The notes beneath the pieces were generated by a model. The model searched no databases. It was not told the DNA's origin and was given only the letters and a program-made list of their open reading frames with translations. DNA of 64,000 nucleotides from Methylorubrum populi. GTDB taxonomy: Bacteria; Pseudomonadota; Alphaproteobacteria; Rhizobiales; Beijerinckiaceae. Below are positions 8,302 to 15,953 of this stretch, one piece after another (position 1 is the first letter of the stretch; every line of letters begins with the position of its first letter). The translations under genes were made by a program, and so were the position numbers. The DNA is taken from contig JAQIIU010000002.1 of the NCBI GenBank assembly GCA_036946625.1, positions 806,001-870,000 of the forward strand. Direction: 5' to 3'.

Positions 8302-9363
8302 AGCGCGACCCGACTGGCCCCGGTGATGACCGCGGCGGGCACCGGCCATCCGAGCCTGCCGGGCTACGCACTGCGCGTGCTGGACGGCAACCATCTGCCC
8401 GGCAGCGACAAGCGCCTGAAGCCTCTGCGCGCGCATCGCGGCGCCGCCCTGCCGGGGCAGACCCTGGTCGTCTACGATCCCGATACCGGCCTGGCCGTCG
8501 ATCTGGTGGCGGCCGAAGATGCTTATGCCGACGAACGGGCGCTGGCCCGGGCCCTCCTGGACGCTGCCGCGCCCGGTCAGGTCTGGGTCGCCGATCGGCA
8601 CTTCTGTGTCCGGACCTGGCTGCAGGGTCTGGTTGAGGCAGGCAGCCACTTCGTGGTGCGTCGGCACGGCAACCATCCCCGCCTGGGCGCGCAGGGGGAT
8701 TGGCAGGCGTGCGGCTCCTGCGAGACCGGCACACTGTGTGAGCAGAGCATTACGCTGGAGGGGAGCGGCGATGCGTGGCGGCGCATCGCGCTGAGCTTGA
8801 CGGCGCCAACGACGGAGGGAGACCGGACGATCTGGCTGTGGAGCAACCTGCCGGCGAGCGTCAGTGCGGCGCAGATCGCGCAGGTGTATCGGCGACGCTG
8901 GCGGATCGAGGGTCTGTTCCTGCAGATGGAACGGGTGCTGCACAGCGAGGCCGGTCGCCTGGGTCGTCCGCGGGCGGCCCTGCTGGGGTTTGCCGCTGCC
9001 GTTCTGGCCCACAACGTGCTGAGCCTGCTGAGCGCGTGCATCGAGCAGGTGCACGGGCCCGAGCCGCGGGTCTCGGTGTTCCACCTGAGCCGTCAGATCG
9101 GTGCCGGCTACGAGGGGCTGATGGTGGCGCTCGGACACGGCTCTGTGTTGACGGGCCAGGAGGATGCGGCGAGCGTCGCGGCCCGCTTGCTCGCCTTGGC
9201 GGAGCGGGTCGACCCAGGGCGGATTGCAACCAGCCCGCGTGGTCCCAAGCGCAAGGTCGACAAGCCCTATGTAGCGGCGGCTACGGCCCGAAAACACGTC
9301 GCCACCGCCAGGGTCCTCGAAAAGGCCAAGCTAATGGCTAAGAAAACACCTTAAAAGGCATGG
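8302..9363 (+). mobile_element. right half of split IS4-family element
   Basis: Matches the right 1,062 bp of the complete IS copies. It carries the transposase C-terminal ~350 residues (to stop at 9354), including the DDE residues in RVLDGNHLPGSDKR and VWVADRHFC and the YRRRWRIEGLFLQMERVL signature, then the right terminus CCTTAAAAGGCATGG. It overlaps the left half (2903-3284) by exactly two bases (AG), so no IS sequence is missing. The outer flank CTTATAGACG (9364-9373) is the second copy of the target duplication. Confidence 0.93.
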
Positions 9364-10188
9364 CTTATAGACGCCGTCTGCCGCGATGCGCTGGATCAAG
9401 GCGTTTGATCGTTCGCCCTGATAGGCCGGGTCGAATGCGGCCTGCTCGACGCTTTTCTCGTTGATCTCGACCTTGCCGCCGGGGAGCAACATCGGGTTGA
9501 GGAGGCACCGGCCCTCAATGCCCTGGATGGTCTGGACCGGCCTGCCGATGAGGCCGGTGTTGCTATTCAAGACGACCCGCGAGCCCGGCACGGTGCTGTC
9601 GTTCTTCACGACCTGAAAGGTGTTGTTCTGGATGCTCCACGACGCGCCTGCGCCTTCACACACTTCCCGCAGGAGGTCTTTCGCCATGCCGAAGGCGATG
9701 TAGTTGCGGGGGAATTTCTTGCCCCCGAGGTCCTCGATATGCCCGATCGCGATCCCGTACTGCCGCATGGCCTTGGTGGCGAGGTCGATCCGGTCCCGAT
9801 AGGTGTGCCCGGCCGCAAGTGCCTGATTGACCGTGGCGTAGTTGCGCGCTCGCTCTCCGCTGCGCGCCAGCACATGCAGGTAGGTGTCGGTCACGTCTTC
9901 CCGTCCGGACCGGGCCTGAATAATTTCGCCCCTGAAGATGATCCTGGTCTCGCCGCCATAGCCGGCCGCAAGCGTGATCCGCTTGAACTCCTGCATGAAC
10001 GCCTTGGCGTTCGACGGGGCGGGATTCGTGACGATGACGTTGCAGACGTTCGGCTTGCTCGTGTCGCCCTGCTGAACGCTGAAACGGATGCGCAGGCCGC
10101 CCGCCACGTCGCCCGTGTTCACGGCACTGCTGAACACCTCCCGATCGTCGGCGTACAGATTCACGCTGCGCAGGTACTGCTCGCCCAT
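9364..10188 (-). pseudogene. phage baseplate hub protein, N-terminal part
   Basis: From ATG 10188 (MGEQYLRSVNLYADDREVF) about 275 residues remain before the IS junction at 9364. The content matches hub-type tail proteins (IRFSVQQGDTSKPNVCNVIVTNPAP; RIIFRGEIIQARSGREDVTDTYLHVLARSG; KDLLREVCEGAGASWSIQNN). The last 68 codons are at 3288-3494. Split by IS4 insertion and later inversion. In the phage it would sit between the DUF6983-like gene and the tape-measure gene. Confidence 0.82.
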
Positions 10189-10193
10189 CGCCG

Positions 10194-10505
10194 TCAGGTC
10201 GTCACGAAGTAGAGGTGCGAGGTGGTGCCGAGGCCGTCGAACGTCGGGTATTCGCCGGCATCGCGGTCGCTCGTCACCACCAGGGAGCCCGGCCAGCTCA
10301 TGTGCGCGTGCTGCGCGAGGAGATCGACGCCGGGGATCAGCGGCACGCCCGCCAGTAGAAGCGCTCCGCCCTGGTCGCCGATGTCGAGCGTCCAGCCACC
10401 CTCGTCGGCGTCGTTGAACATCAACCGCATCCGATAGGGCACGCCGCCGAGCGTGATGGAGAAGGACTGCGCCTTGGGCGTCAGCGGGATCTCGACGATG
10501 GCCAT
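10194..10505 (-). CDS. phage tail protein, DUF6983-like, 103 aa
   Basis: Begins MAIVEIPLTPKAQSFSITLGGVPYRMRLMFND and continues with a beta-rich plug domain (GGWTLDIGDQGG... PLIPGVDLLAQ). This matches the small tail protein usually encoded next to the hub gene. The stop is six bases before the hub ATG, and its start overlaps the stop of the upstream tail gene. Intact, but useless without the neighbouring genes. Confidence 0.75.
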   Translation of the reverse strand: MAIVEIPLTPKAQSFSITLGGVPYRMRLMFNDADEGGWTLDIGDQGGALLLAGVPLIPGVDLLAQHAHMSWPGSLVVTSDRDAGEYPTFDGLGTTSHLYFVTT

Positions 10506-11224
10506 TAGGGACCGCCCCAGAAGTTGTCCGTGCCGCTCGTCGCGGGCGCCGTCGTGCGGGGGGCACTCATAAAATCTTCTGGAATGTTGATGGAGGAGGA
10601 GATGCCGTCGAGGCCAAACGAGCCGTTGCCGAGCGTACCGCCATCAGCGCTGAAGGCGCCCGGGTTGAAATTCGGATTGGCGGCGCCAGCAAACGATTGA
10701 TCGCCGATCTCGGCAGCTCGCTTCTCACCGCTGTTCTGCACCGATCCGGTCGACTCAGGGCTGGCTTGCGAAGCGCCGACACCCGCGGTGCTCGTTCCAG
10801 CCCCCGCCGTCTTAGTCGAGACGATGATAATTTGCTGGAGCCGGACGGCGACGGCTAGCACGTTCTCTGTCCGGGCCTCGGTCGTAACTCCGAGGTCGGC
10901 GATCAGCATGTCCTTGTATCGACGCTTACCCGAAAAGACCGTGAAGGGGCGGCGGCTAGCCTGGATGCGCCGGAGAGCGTCGTAGACAGCCCGCGCATAC
11001 CCTGGATCGCCGTGGGAGCTATTCGAAAAGCCGCACCGCATCTCGACTTCGGCCGGAAGCAGGAAAGCGTGATCCGTAATCGCCGCGCCGGCCTCGACCG
11101 GGTGCTTGGTGATTAGCAGGCTATCGCGGTGATTTTCTTCCAGAACCACATCGGGAATGATGCCACCGATGGATCGGTCTGACGTCGAAATCAACGCGTA
11201 GGTGAGTTCGCCGAGAAGGGACAT
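10505..11224 (-). CDS. phage baseplate/tail protein, 239 aa
   Basis: The N-terminal ~140 residues (GELTYALISTSDRSIGGIIPDVVLEENHRDSLLITKHPVE... FTVFSGKRRYKDMLIADLGVTT) resemble Dit-like or baseplate proteins that join tail tube and hub. The C-terminal ~100 residues are a Gly/Ser/Ala-rich tail. It is the first gene of the minus-strand tail operon and starts at 11224, back to back with the higBA module. Confidence 0.65.
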   Translation of the reverse strand: MSLLGELTYALISTSDRSIGGIIPDVVLEENHRDSLLITKHPVEAGAAITDHAFLLPAEVEMRCGFSNSSHGDPGYARAVYDALRRIQASRRPFTVFSGKRRYKDMLIADLGVTTEARTENVLAVAVRLQQIIIVSTKTAGAGTSTAGVGASQASPESTGSVQNSGEKRAAEIGDQSFAGAANPNFNPGAFSADGGTLGNGSFGLDGISSSINIPEDFMSAPRTTAPATSGTDNFWGGP

Positions 11225-11237
11225 CAGAACAACCGGC

Positions 11238-11290
11238 GTATCATGTGGCGATACAAAATCGTTGACACAGACGTATCACCGTGCGATACG
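11238..11290 (+). promoter_or_regulatory. higBA promoter with two matching operators
   Basis: TTGACA (11262-11267), a 17-bp spacer and GATACG (11285-11290) form a sigma-70-like promoter. Two imperfect palindromes of the form GTATC-N7-GATAC lie at 11238-11254 and 11273-11289; their N7 spacers are ATGTGGC and ACCGTGC. The second covers the -10. This suits autorepression by HigA, and places the real higB start downstream at GTG 11317. Confidence 0.75.
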
Positions 11291-11316
11291 TGGTCCGTTC
11301 AGACGCGAGCGGCCAC

Positions 11317-11601
11317 GTGGCGATCCAGAGCTTTCATGACAGCCTGACCGAGACGGTGGCGAAGGGCCGGCGCCCGAAGGGCTTCCCGGCCGACCTGTTC
11401 AAGGCGACGCAGCGCAAGCTCGCCGCCCTGAACACCGCCGAGAGCCTAGAAGACCTCCGCTCGCCGCCCGGCAACCGGCTCCACGCCCTGGAGCGCGACC
11501 GTGCCGGCCAGCACGCAATCCGCATCAACGACCAGTTCCGGCTCTGCTTCGTCTGGACTGAAGCTGGCCCGGAGCGGGTCGAGTTCACCGACTACCACTG
11601 A
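11317..11601 (+). CDS. higB: HigB-type RelE-superfamily toxin
   Basis: 94 residues from GTG 11317. A longer frame from 11281 would start inside the operator, so I reject it. The sequence VAIQSFHDSLTETVAKGRRPKGFP... ALNTAESLEDLRSPPGNRLHALERDRAGQHAIRINDQFRLCFVW is the standard HigB fold, with the DLRSPPGNRLH and HAIRINDQFRLCF motifs. It would cleave mRNA on the ribosome. Its antitoxin is 38 bases downstream. Confidence 0.92.
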   Translation: MAIQSFHDSLTETVAKGRRPKGFPADLFKATQRKLAALNTAESLEDLRSPPGNRLHALERDRAGQHAIRINDQFRLCFVWTEAGPERVEFTDYH

Positions 11602-11639
11602 CTGATCGCCGCCACGCTACCGACACGGATGTCACAGCG

Positions 11640-11993
11640 ATGACCGAGACACCGACCCTTGCCGAACTACGCGCCCTCGACCTCACCCAGATCGAGGAGA
11701 TCGCGAGCCCCATCCATCCTGGTGAAATCCTCCGGGGGGAATACCTCGTGCCGCTCAACCTATCGGCTGGCGCCGTCGCCCGCGCATGCGGCGTGCCGCG
11801 CACCCGCATCGAGCGGATCGCTACCGGGGAGACCGGGATCTCGACCGATACCGCCCTGCGGCTTGGGCGGTACTTTGGCACCACACCCGCGTTCTGGCTC
11901 AATCTCCAGCGTCAGTACGAAATCGGCGTCTTGGATCGCGAGATCGGAGCAGAGATTGCTCAGATTACCCCGCTTGAGCGTGAGGCGGCCTAA
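11640..11993 (+). CDS. higA: HigA-type XRE antitoxin
   Basis: 117 residues. The helix-turn-helix is GAVARACGVPRTRIERIATGETGISTDTALRLGRYFGTTPAFWLNLQRQYE, and the upstream PIHPGEILRGEYLVPL is the HigA hallmark. It neutralises HigB and, with HigB, likely binds the two GTATC...GATAC operators. The order toxin-antitoxin is normal for higBA. Confidence 0.92.
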   Translation: MTETPTLAELRALDLTQIEEIASPIHPGEILRGEYLVPLNLSAGAVARACGVPRTRIERIATGETGISTDTALRLGRYFGTTPAFWLNLQRQYEIGVLDREIGAEIAQITPLEREAA

Positions 11994-11999
11994 GCAGAG

Positions 12000-12684
12000 T
12001 TGGCGAGGGCGACGGTTCAGGAGTGGGTGTCGCTGCTGATGTGGCCGCCCTCGCCTCACCGCCGAGGCGGTGTCCGCCGAAGGCTATTGCCCCCGACGGA
12101 CACGAGGTTGCCTGCCGGAACAGACCGTGGCTTTCCAAGGCTTTCCAGGCCGGGCCTAAGCGGCGCCTGCCTTACCTTGCTACGCCGGGCCTTTCCTGAC
12201 CGTGACATGCCATGACAGGCCCTGCCTGCCATGCCGCACCTAGGGGCGCCAGGCCCAGCCTTGCCATTCCTTGCCTGCCGAGCCACGCCTGACCGTGCCT
12301 CGCCGTGATCCCCGCCGACCGGATGAGGCATCCGATCTCGCGCAGCGCTGTTTGGGTCGCGCTCCACCTTCGTCAGCAGTTGGAAGCCGGCCGATCCGAG
12401 TCCCGCCAAGCCGCGACTGACCACGGCCCGCCGTGCCTTGCCTGCCTCATCTCGCCTTCCGAAACAGGCCCCGCCAAGCCTCGCCTCGACATGCCTGCCT
12501 CGCCAGACACCGCCTTGCCATTCCTTATCTGGCCACACCGTACCTGCCTCGCCGTGTTCCCCGCCAGCCGAGGGAGGCACCTCGACTTCGCGCTACTCTA
12601 CTAAGCCGGCCGCGCCTCGCGCCGCCTGACCTCGACTTGCCCCGCCGCAGCGGGCCAGACCGGGCTATGCCTTGCCTGCCGTGC
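12000..12684. repeat. low-complexity non-coding stretch rich in degenerate TGCCTTGCC units
   Basis: No credible gene. From about 12110 the plus strand is dominated by short recurring words (CCTTGCC, CCTGCC, CGCCTTGCC, CATGCCTGCC), with phrases such as TTGCCATTCCTT repeated at several places. The complementary reading gives Gly/Ala/Arg-rich nonsense. An interrupted hairpin (CGGTGTCCGCCGAAG / CCCGACGGACACGAGG) sits at 12069-12108. Such stretches separate phage gene blocks; origin unknown. Confidence 0.6.
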
Positions 12685-13194
12685 CTACGCCGCCGCGTTG
12701 CCCCGCGGCGCCGCCTTCTCAAGATCGTCCGCCAGTTTCTCGACCGGCGCAAGAGCGCAGCCGGCGTGCTCTGCGGCCGAGCGGTAGCGACTGAGCCACG
12801 CCCGCAGCGCCATGGCGGCCTGCCGGCAGTGTTCGGTCATGTGTGCCGGGTCATTCTCGTCGGTAAGGATGTATCCGCCCCCAGATCGCCGGCCTTCCAC
12901 GGGCGAAAGGACCAGCGGCATCGCCGTCTCGCGGACCTGGATCGACCTGCGCCCGCCGTTGACGACCTGCACCGTGAACGACACCCGGAGGTCACGGGCG
13001 AATTCGCGAGCTTGCTCGACCTGATAAGCCAAGGCCGCCGCCGCCCGATCCCACTCGAACCAGCCGAAAGCGGGATGATCCTTCCCCTTGTGCCGGACCT
13101 CTTCGAGGAACAGCTTCGGGTTGAAGTGGCCGTTGTGACGGACCGCGAACTCGCGGACGATCTCTTGCCGGGCGGCCTTGCTGAGCCCCGCCAT
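12685..13194 (-). CDS. hypothetical phage protein, 169 aa
   Basis: ATG 13194 overlaps the upstream gene stop (TGATG). It starts MAGLSKAARQEIVREFAVRHNG and contains NPKLFLEEVRHKGKDHPAFGWFEWD and EQAREFARDLRVSFTVQVVNGG. It is soluble, with a helical C-terminus. I recognise it as a type seen in phage early regions but not as a named family. Coupled to the 252-aa gene, so probably in the same early operon. Confidence 0.65.
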   Translation of the reverse strand: MAGLSKAARQEIVREFAVRHNGHFNPKLFLEEVRHKGKDHPAFGWFEWDRAAAALAYQVEQAREFARDLRVSFTVQVVNGGRRSIQVRETAMPLVLSPVEGRRSGGGYILTDENDPAHMTEHCRQAAMALRAWLSRYRSAAEHAGCALAPVEKLADDLEKAAPRGNAAA

Positions 13195-13952
13195 CACGCG
13201 GCCCTCCGCGCGACCTCGGATCGGTAGAACTCCATCAGGTCGGTGGTGTCGGCATCGGCGAACTCGGGATCGGCCAAGGCCGCTTCCTGCGCGGCCCGAC
13301 CATGATTGGCGACGAGGTCGTCCCACTCCTCGTCTTCGTCGCCCTCGCCGAGCACGCGGAAAGATCCGAAGGAGCCCTTACCCCTCTCCTGCCGGAAGTC
13401 TCCGACGCCGATCAGGACGCCCGCGTTGCAGAGCAGCGTCGCGACCGCCGTGACGGAAAGCTGCGGGACGATGAACTGCACCTCGATCTCCGCGCCCCAC
13501 CGCGGCAGGAAGCACCGCGTCCGCACGTCCGGCGTCTTGGCGATGTCGGCCGACCGAACCACGTCCATCCGCAACTGCGGCGTGCCGTAGAGCGGCGCGA
13601 AGTCGCCCGGCATGAATAGGAGCTTCTGCGCCGACGCTTTGGTGACGCCGGGGGTCTCCAAAGCCGCGGTGCACATGGCGCCCTTCACCGCCACCACGCG
13701 AAGCCCGAGCGCCGTCGGGCCGCCCTTCAGGATCTCGGCGCTGTCTCGAAACTCGGCATAGGGGTCGTGCTTGATCTCGACCCGCTCGGCCTTCGTCTTC
13801 TTGCGCCCGCCAGCCAGCAGGATCTGCTTCACCTTCGCTGGCATCCGGTTCTGAAACATCGGCGTCTGGCCGATGATGCGAAGTTTGGTAGAGCCGCGCC
13901 GCAGCGGCGTGATGCTGATTTCGGCGGTGTCTGCGGTCTTTGCCTTAGCCAT
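13194..13952 (-). CDS. hypothetical phage early protein, 252 aa
   Basis: Begins MAKAKTADTAEISITPLRRGSTKLRIIGQTPMFQNRM. A Gly-rich segment GVGDFRQERGKGSFGSFRVL lies near residue 195. The combination of an N-terminal I-x-G-x-T-P-x-x-x-N-R-M strand and a late Gly-rich loop recalls RAMP/Cas7-like folds seen in some phage proteins, but this is only a resemblance. Translationally coupled to the next gene. Could be a single-strand nucleic-acid-binding or recombination accessory protein; unproven. Confidence 0.6.
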   Translation of the reverse strand: MAKAKTADTAEISITPLRRGSTKLRIIGQTPMFQNRMPAKVKQILLAGGRKKTKAERVEIKHDPYAEFRDSAEILKGGPTALGLRVVAVKGAMCTAALETPGVTKASAQKLLFMPGDFAPLYGTPQLRMDVVRSADIAKTPDVRTRCFLPRWGAEIEVQFIVPQLSVTAVATLLCNAGVLIGVGDFRQERGKGSFGSFRVLGEGDEDEEWDDLVANHGRAAQEAALADPEFADADTTDLMEFYRSEVARRAA

Positions 13953-13973
13953 GATGGCTGCCTCCTCGGCGCC

Positions 13974-14073
13974 GGCCCGCCAGGGCCCGGAACGCGAACG
14001 GGTGGTCGACTTGCGACCGCCGACGCCGAGAAGCTCGGAAACGGGGTCGCGTTCTGCCGGCCCTGGCGGGGCC
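13974..14073. repeat. large imperfect hairpin between early phage genes
   Basis: Arms GGCCCGCCAGGGCCCGGAAC... (13974-13997) and ...GTTCTGCCGGCCCTGGCGGG (14047-14073) pair almost throughout, with a ~50-base loop. It lies between the antirepressor-like gene (ends 14095) and the 252-aa gene (starts 13952), so it is in the transcript between them. Possible processing site or attenuator. Confidence 0.55.
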
Positions 14074-14094
14074 GGATCTCGGGGTGGTGAGGCG

Positions 14095-14664
14095 TCAGCG
14101 TGCAGGCTGCGCGGGGACCGGGGTGGCGGTGTAGGTGAAGTCCATCCGCCCCTGCCGATCGCCTTCCCGCATCTCGGGGACGACAGGCAGGCCGAGCGAG
14201 AACCAGAGGCTTCCGGCCGCCTTCGCGCCGAAGGTCTGCCGCGCCTCGGTCACGAGCGAGCGGCGAACGGGGACCGGCTCCTCTCTTGCCGGGTCGATCC
14301 GTACGGGCGCCTCGTCGCGCGGAGCGAAGAAGCGCCGGAACAGGGTGGCGTGACACTCGCGCTGGTAGGTCAGCACGAGGTCGCGGGACTCCGGCTTCAC
14401 CTGATTGGCCGAGATGCCGAACAGCCAGCCGGGCAGGAGGTCGAGCGGCAGGCAGATCGCCTCCTGCGAACCGCCGGGCGAAGGCATTGCCATTATGGCA
14501 ATACCCTCAGCCAGAATGGCGTCGCGCTTGGTCCTGCGGAACTGTGCGGACCAGTCGAGGCCGAGCCGGTCGGTGATGGGCTTCAGCGCGACGCGGATCT
14601 GCGTGCCGTCGCGGAGAGCGAACAACGTGTCCCCATAGAAAGGAACGGTGACGAGTTGGGACAT
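14095..14664 (-). CDS. phage antirepressor, P22_AR_N type
   Basis: 189 residues. The N-terminal domain VTVPFYGDTLFALRDGTQIRVALKPITDRLGLDWSAQFRRTKRD... ICLPLDLLPGWLFGISANQVKPESRDLVLTYQRECHATLFRRFF matches the P22 Ant N-terminal domain family. The usual second domain is replaced by a short tail. It would counteract a repressor. First gene of a short minus-strand run with the 252-aa and 169-aa genes. Confidence 0.85.
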   Translation of the reverse strand: MSQLVTVPFYGDTLFALRDGTQIRVALKPITDRLGLDWSAQFRRTKRDAILAEGIAIMAMPSPGGSQEAICLPLDLLPGWLFGISANQVKPESRDLVLTYQRECHATLFRRFFAPRDEAPVRIDPAREEPVPVRRSLVTEARQTFGAKAAGSLWFSLGLPVVPEMREGDRQGRMDFTYTATPVPAQPAR

Positions 14665-14721
14665 GGGGGATTCCTCACGAGGGAGGCTACCCGCACGGGG
14701 TTGCGCGAGCGGCGGTCGTGA

Positions 14722-14758
14722 GGCCCGGCCGTGACGTAAGCGCCAAGGCGGCCGGGCC
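14722..14758. terminator. GC-rich hairpin GGCCCGGCC/GGCCGGGCC
   Basis: Perfect nine-base arms at 14722-14730 and 14750-14758, lying between the small ORF ending at 14766 and the antirepressor start (14664), both minus strand. There is no T-run on either side, so it is better read as an intergenic processing or attenuation stem than as a clear terminator. Confidence 0.45.
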
Positions 14759-14765
14759 GGGAGGA

Positions 14766-14939
14766 TCAGCGGGAAAGGACGACGCGGCCGGTGGCGATGT
14801 CGGTCTCGATCCGGTCGAGGCAGGCGCCGACGCGGCGGCTGTGCGCCTCGGAGGCGAGCCAGAGGCGGCGGGCTTCCTCGGCGTGGTGGCGGGCCCGCCA
14901 GAGCAGGGCGCGGGTGCGGAGATAGGTCAGCAGGGTCAT
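14766..14939 (-). CDS. small basic hypothetical protein, 57 aa
   Basis: Reads MTLLTYLRTRALLWRARHHAEEARRLWL... DRIETDIATGRVVLSR from ATG 14939 to TGA 14766. A single amphipathic helical stretch rich in Arg and Ala. It has phage-like spacing between the antirepressor and the 107-aa gene. No family recognised. Confidence 0.5.
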   Translation of the reverse strand: MTLLTYLRTRALLWRARHHAEEARRLWLASEAHSRRVGACLDRIETDIATGRVVLSR

Positions 14940-14974
14940 GACGCGGCCTGCTTCTCGAAGCCCGCGTAGTACGT

Positions 14975-15298
14975 CTAGTGGAGCTTCCGAATCAGGTCGT
15001 AGAGGTGGTTGATCGCGTAGTTGAGCCCGTCGTTCTGGTCTTCGGTCAGAACATGGATGTGGTAGCCCGTGAGACCTGTGCGCTGGCGCATGTGTTCGGC
15101 CATGAAACCCTCGGCCATCTGCACCGTGTCCTCGGCGGCCGTGTTCATCAGCGCCGCCATGTACTTGAGATCGCAGACCGACGATTCGAGGTCTCGGAAA
15201 GCGCTGGCGAGCTGGGCGTCGCTGATGCGCGACCCGGTGGAGGCGGCAGTTCCGCCCGGAGGCGGGTTCGTGGTATGCTGGTTTCCAACCTGAGACAT
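14975..15298 (-). CDS. hypothetical phage protein, 107 aa
   Basis: From ATG 15298 (MSQVGNQHTTNPPPGG). The C-terminal two thirds are helical and acidic: DAQLASAFRDLESSVCDLKYMAALMNTAAEDTVQM... EDQNDGLNYAINHLYDLIRKLH. This resembles small host-takeover or kinase-regulator-like helical proteins common in alphaproteobacterial prophages. No named family. Downstream of an Arc-type gene on the same strand. Confidence 0.55.
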   Translation of the reverse strand: MSQVGNQHTTNPPPGGTAASTGSRISDAQLASAFRDLESSVCDLKYMAALMNTAAEDTVQMAEGFMAEHMRQRTGLTGYHIHVLTEDQNDGLNYAINHLYDLIRKLH

Positions 15299-15308
15299 GG
15301 GTGACCTC

Positions 15309-15509
15309 TCACGCTTCGGGTGAGGCCCCGGCCGGCGCGGGAACGCCTGTCGGGGCCGTTTTCGTTTCACGGGCCATCCGCTCGCGGACAGCTCGGATGA
15401 TCTCGGCATTGACCGAGGTACAGTTCTCTGCAGCCGCACGTATGAGAAAGCGGCCAGCGTCTTGTGGCAGACGGAGCGTCCGCCTACTGATCGGCTCGGG
15501 CTCTTGCAT
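15309..15509 (-). CDS. Arc-type ribbon-helix-helix protein, 66 aa
   Basis: RTLRLPQDAGRFLIRAAAENCTSVNAEIIRAVRERM is the RHH DNA-binding core, followed by a disordered Pro/Ala tail. It is divergent from another Arc-type gene (15583), with two 19-bp palindromes between them, and lies eleven bases upstream of the 107-aa gene. Probably a repressor controlling the shared promoter region. Confidence 0.78.
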   Translation of the reverse strand: MQEPEPISRRTLRLPQDAGRFLIRAAAENCTSVNAEIIRAVRERMARETKTAPTGVPAPAGASPEA

Positions 15510-15520
15510 TTGCCCCTCTT

Positions 15521-15573
15521 TGACACGACAACCGTGTCAGGTGGCAAGCTATGGTGACACCATTGTCGTGTCA
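15521..15573. promoter_or_regulatory. two 19-bp palindromic operators between divergent Arc genes
   Basis: TGACACGACAACCGTGTCA (15521-15539) and TGACACCATTGTCGTGTCA (15555-15573) share TGACAC...GTGTCA arms, 34 bp centre to centre. On the minus strand a TTGACA within the second palindrome is 17 bp from a weak TAGCTT -10, so repressor binding would shut the minus promoter. Confidence 0.78.
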
Positions 15574-15582
15574 ACAGGGACG

Positions 15583-15906
15583 ATGGCTGAAGACGACGAT
15601 TTCACCCGCATCACGCTTCGCATTCCCAACTCGCTTCATGCGCGGTTGAACGAGGCGACTGCGAAGAAGCGATCCATGAACGCGGAGATCATCGCGCGGC
15701 TGGAGGATAGCTTCGTTTCGGGCCAGCGCTTCGCGGCCGGCGTCGGAAGCGTGACGGAGATCTTGGCGAGCGTCATCCAGCGCGTAGCGGACGACATGCG
15801 GCGAGAAGGCAAGTCGCCGGAGGAGTTCAGCGCTTGGATGCGGAGCTTCCCCGACTTCGCGCCGCATATGCCGCCGCCAGAGACGGAAACGCCTCGGTCC
15901 AAGTAA
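15583..15906 (+). CDS. Arc-type ribbon-helix-helix repressor
   Basis: 107 residues from ATG 15583, ten bases after the second operator. The RHH core FTRITLRIPNSLHARLNEATAKKRSMNAEIIARLEDSF is a good Arc match. A helical C-terminus (ILASVIQRVADDMRREGKSPEEFSAWMRSFPDF) may mediate oligomerisation. The likely second half of a two-repressor switch with the gene at 15309. Confidence 0.82.
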   Translation: MAEDDDFTRITLRIPNSLHARLNEATAKKRSMNAEIIARLEDSFVSGQRFAAGVGSVTEILASVIQRVADDMRREGKSPEEFSAWMRSFPDFAPHMPPPETETPRSK

Positions 15907-15953
15907 CTACCAAAACCGCTTGCCCCTCTCGGTTTATGTAGCTACAAAGCCCC

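Noticed and set aside
12056-12580. Long minus-strand frame of 174 codons in the low-complexity region
   Set aside because: Gly/Ala/Arg-rich nonsense translation produced by the repeated words; no ribosome binding site and no family pattern.
12100-12684. Possible CRISPR-like array
   Set aside because: The repeated words are short, irregular and without constant spacers; no cas genes are present.
15301-15582. Upstream extension of the Arc-type gene at 15583
   Set aside because: It would run through both operators and the divergent gene; the RHH core starts after ATG 15583.
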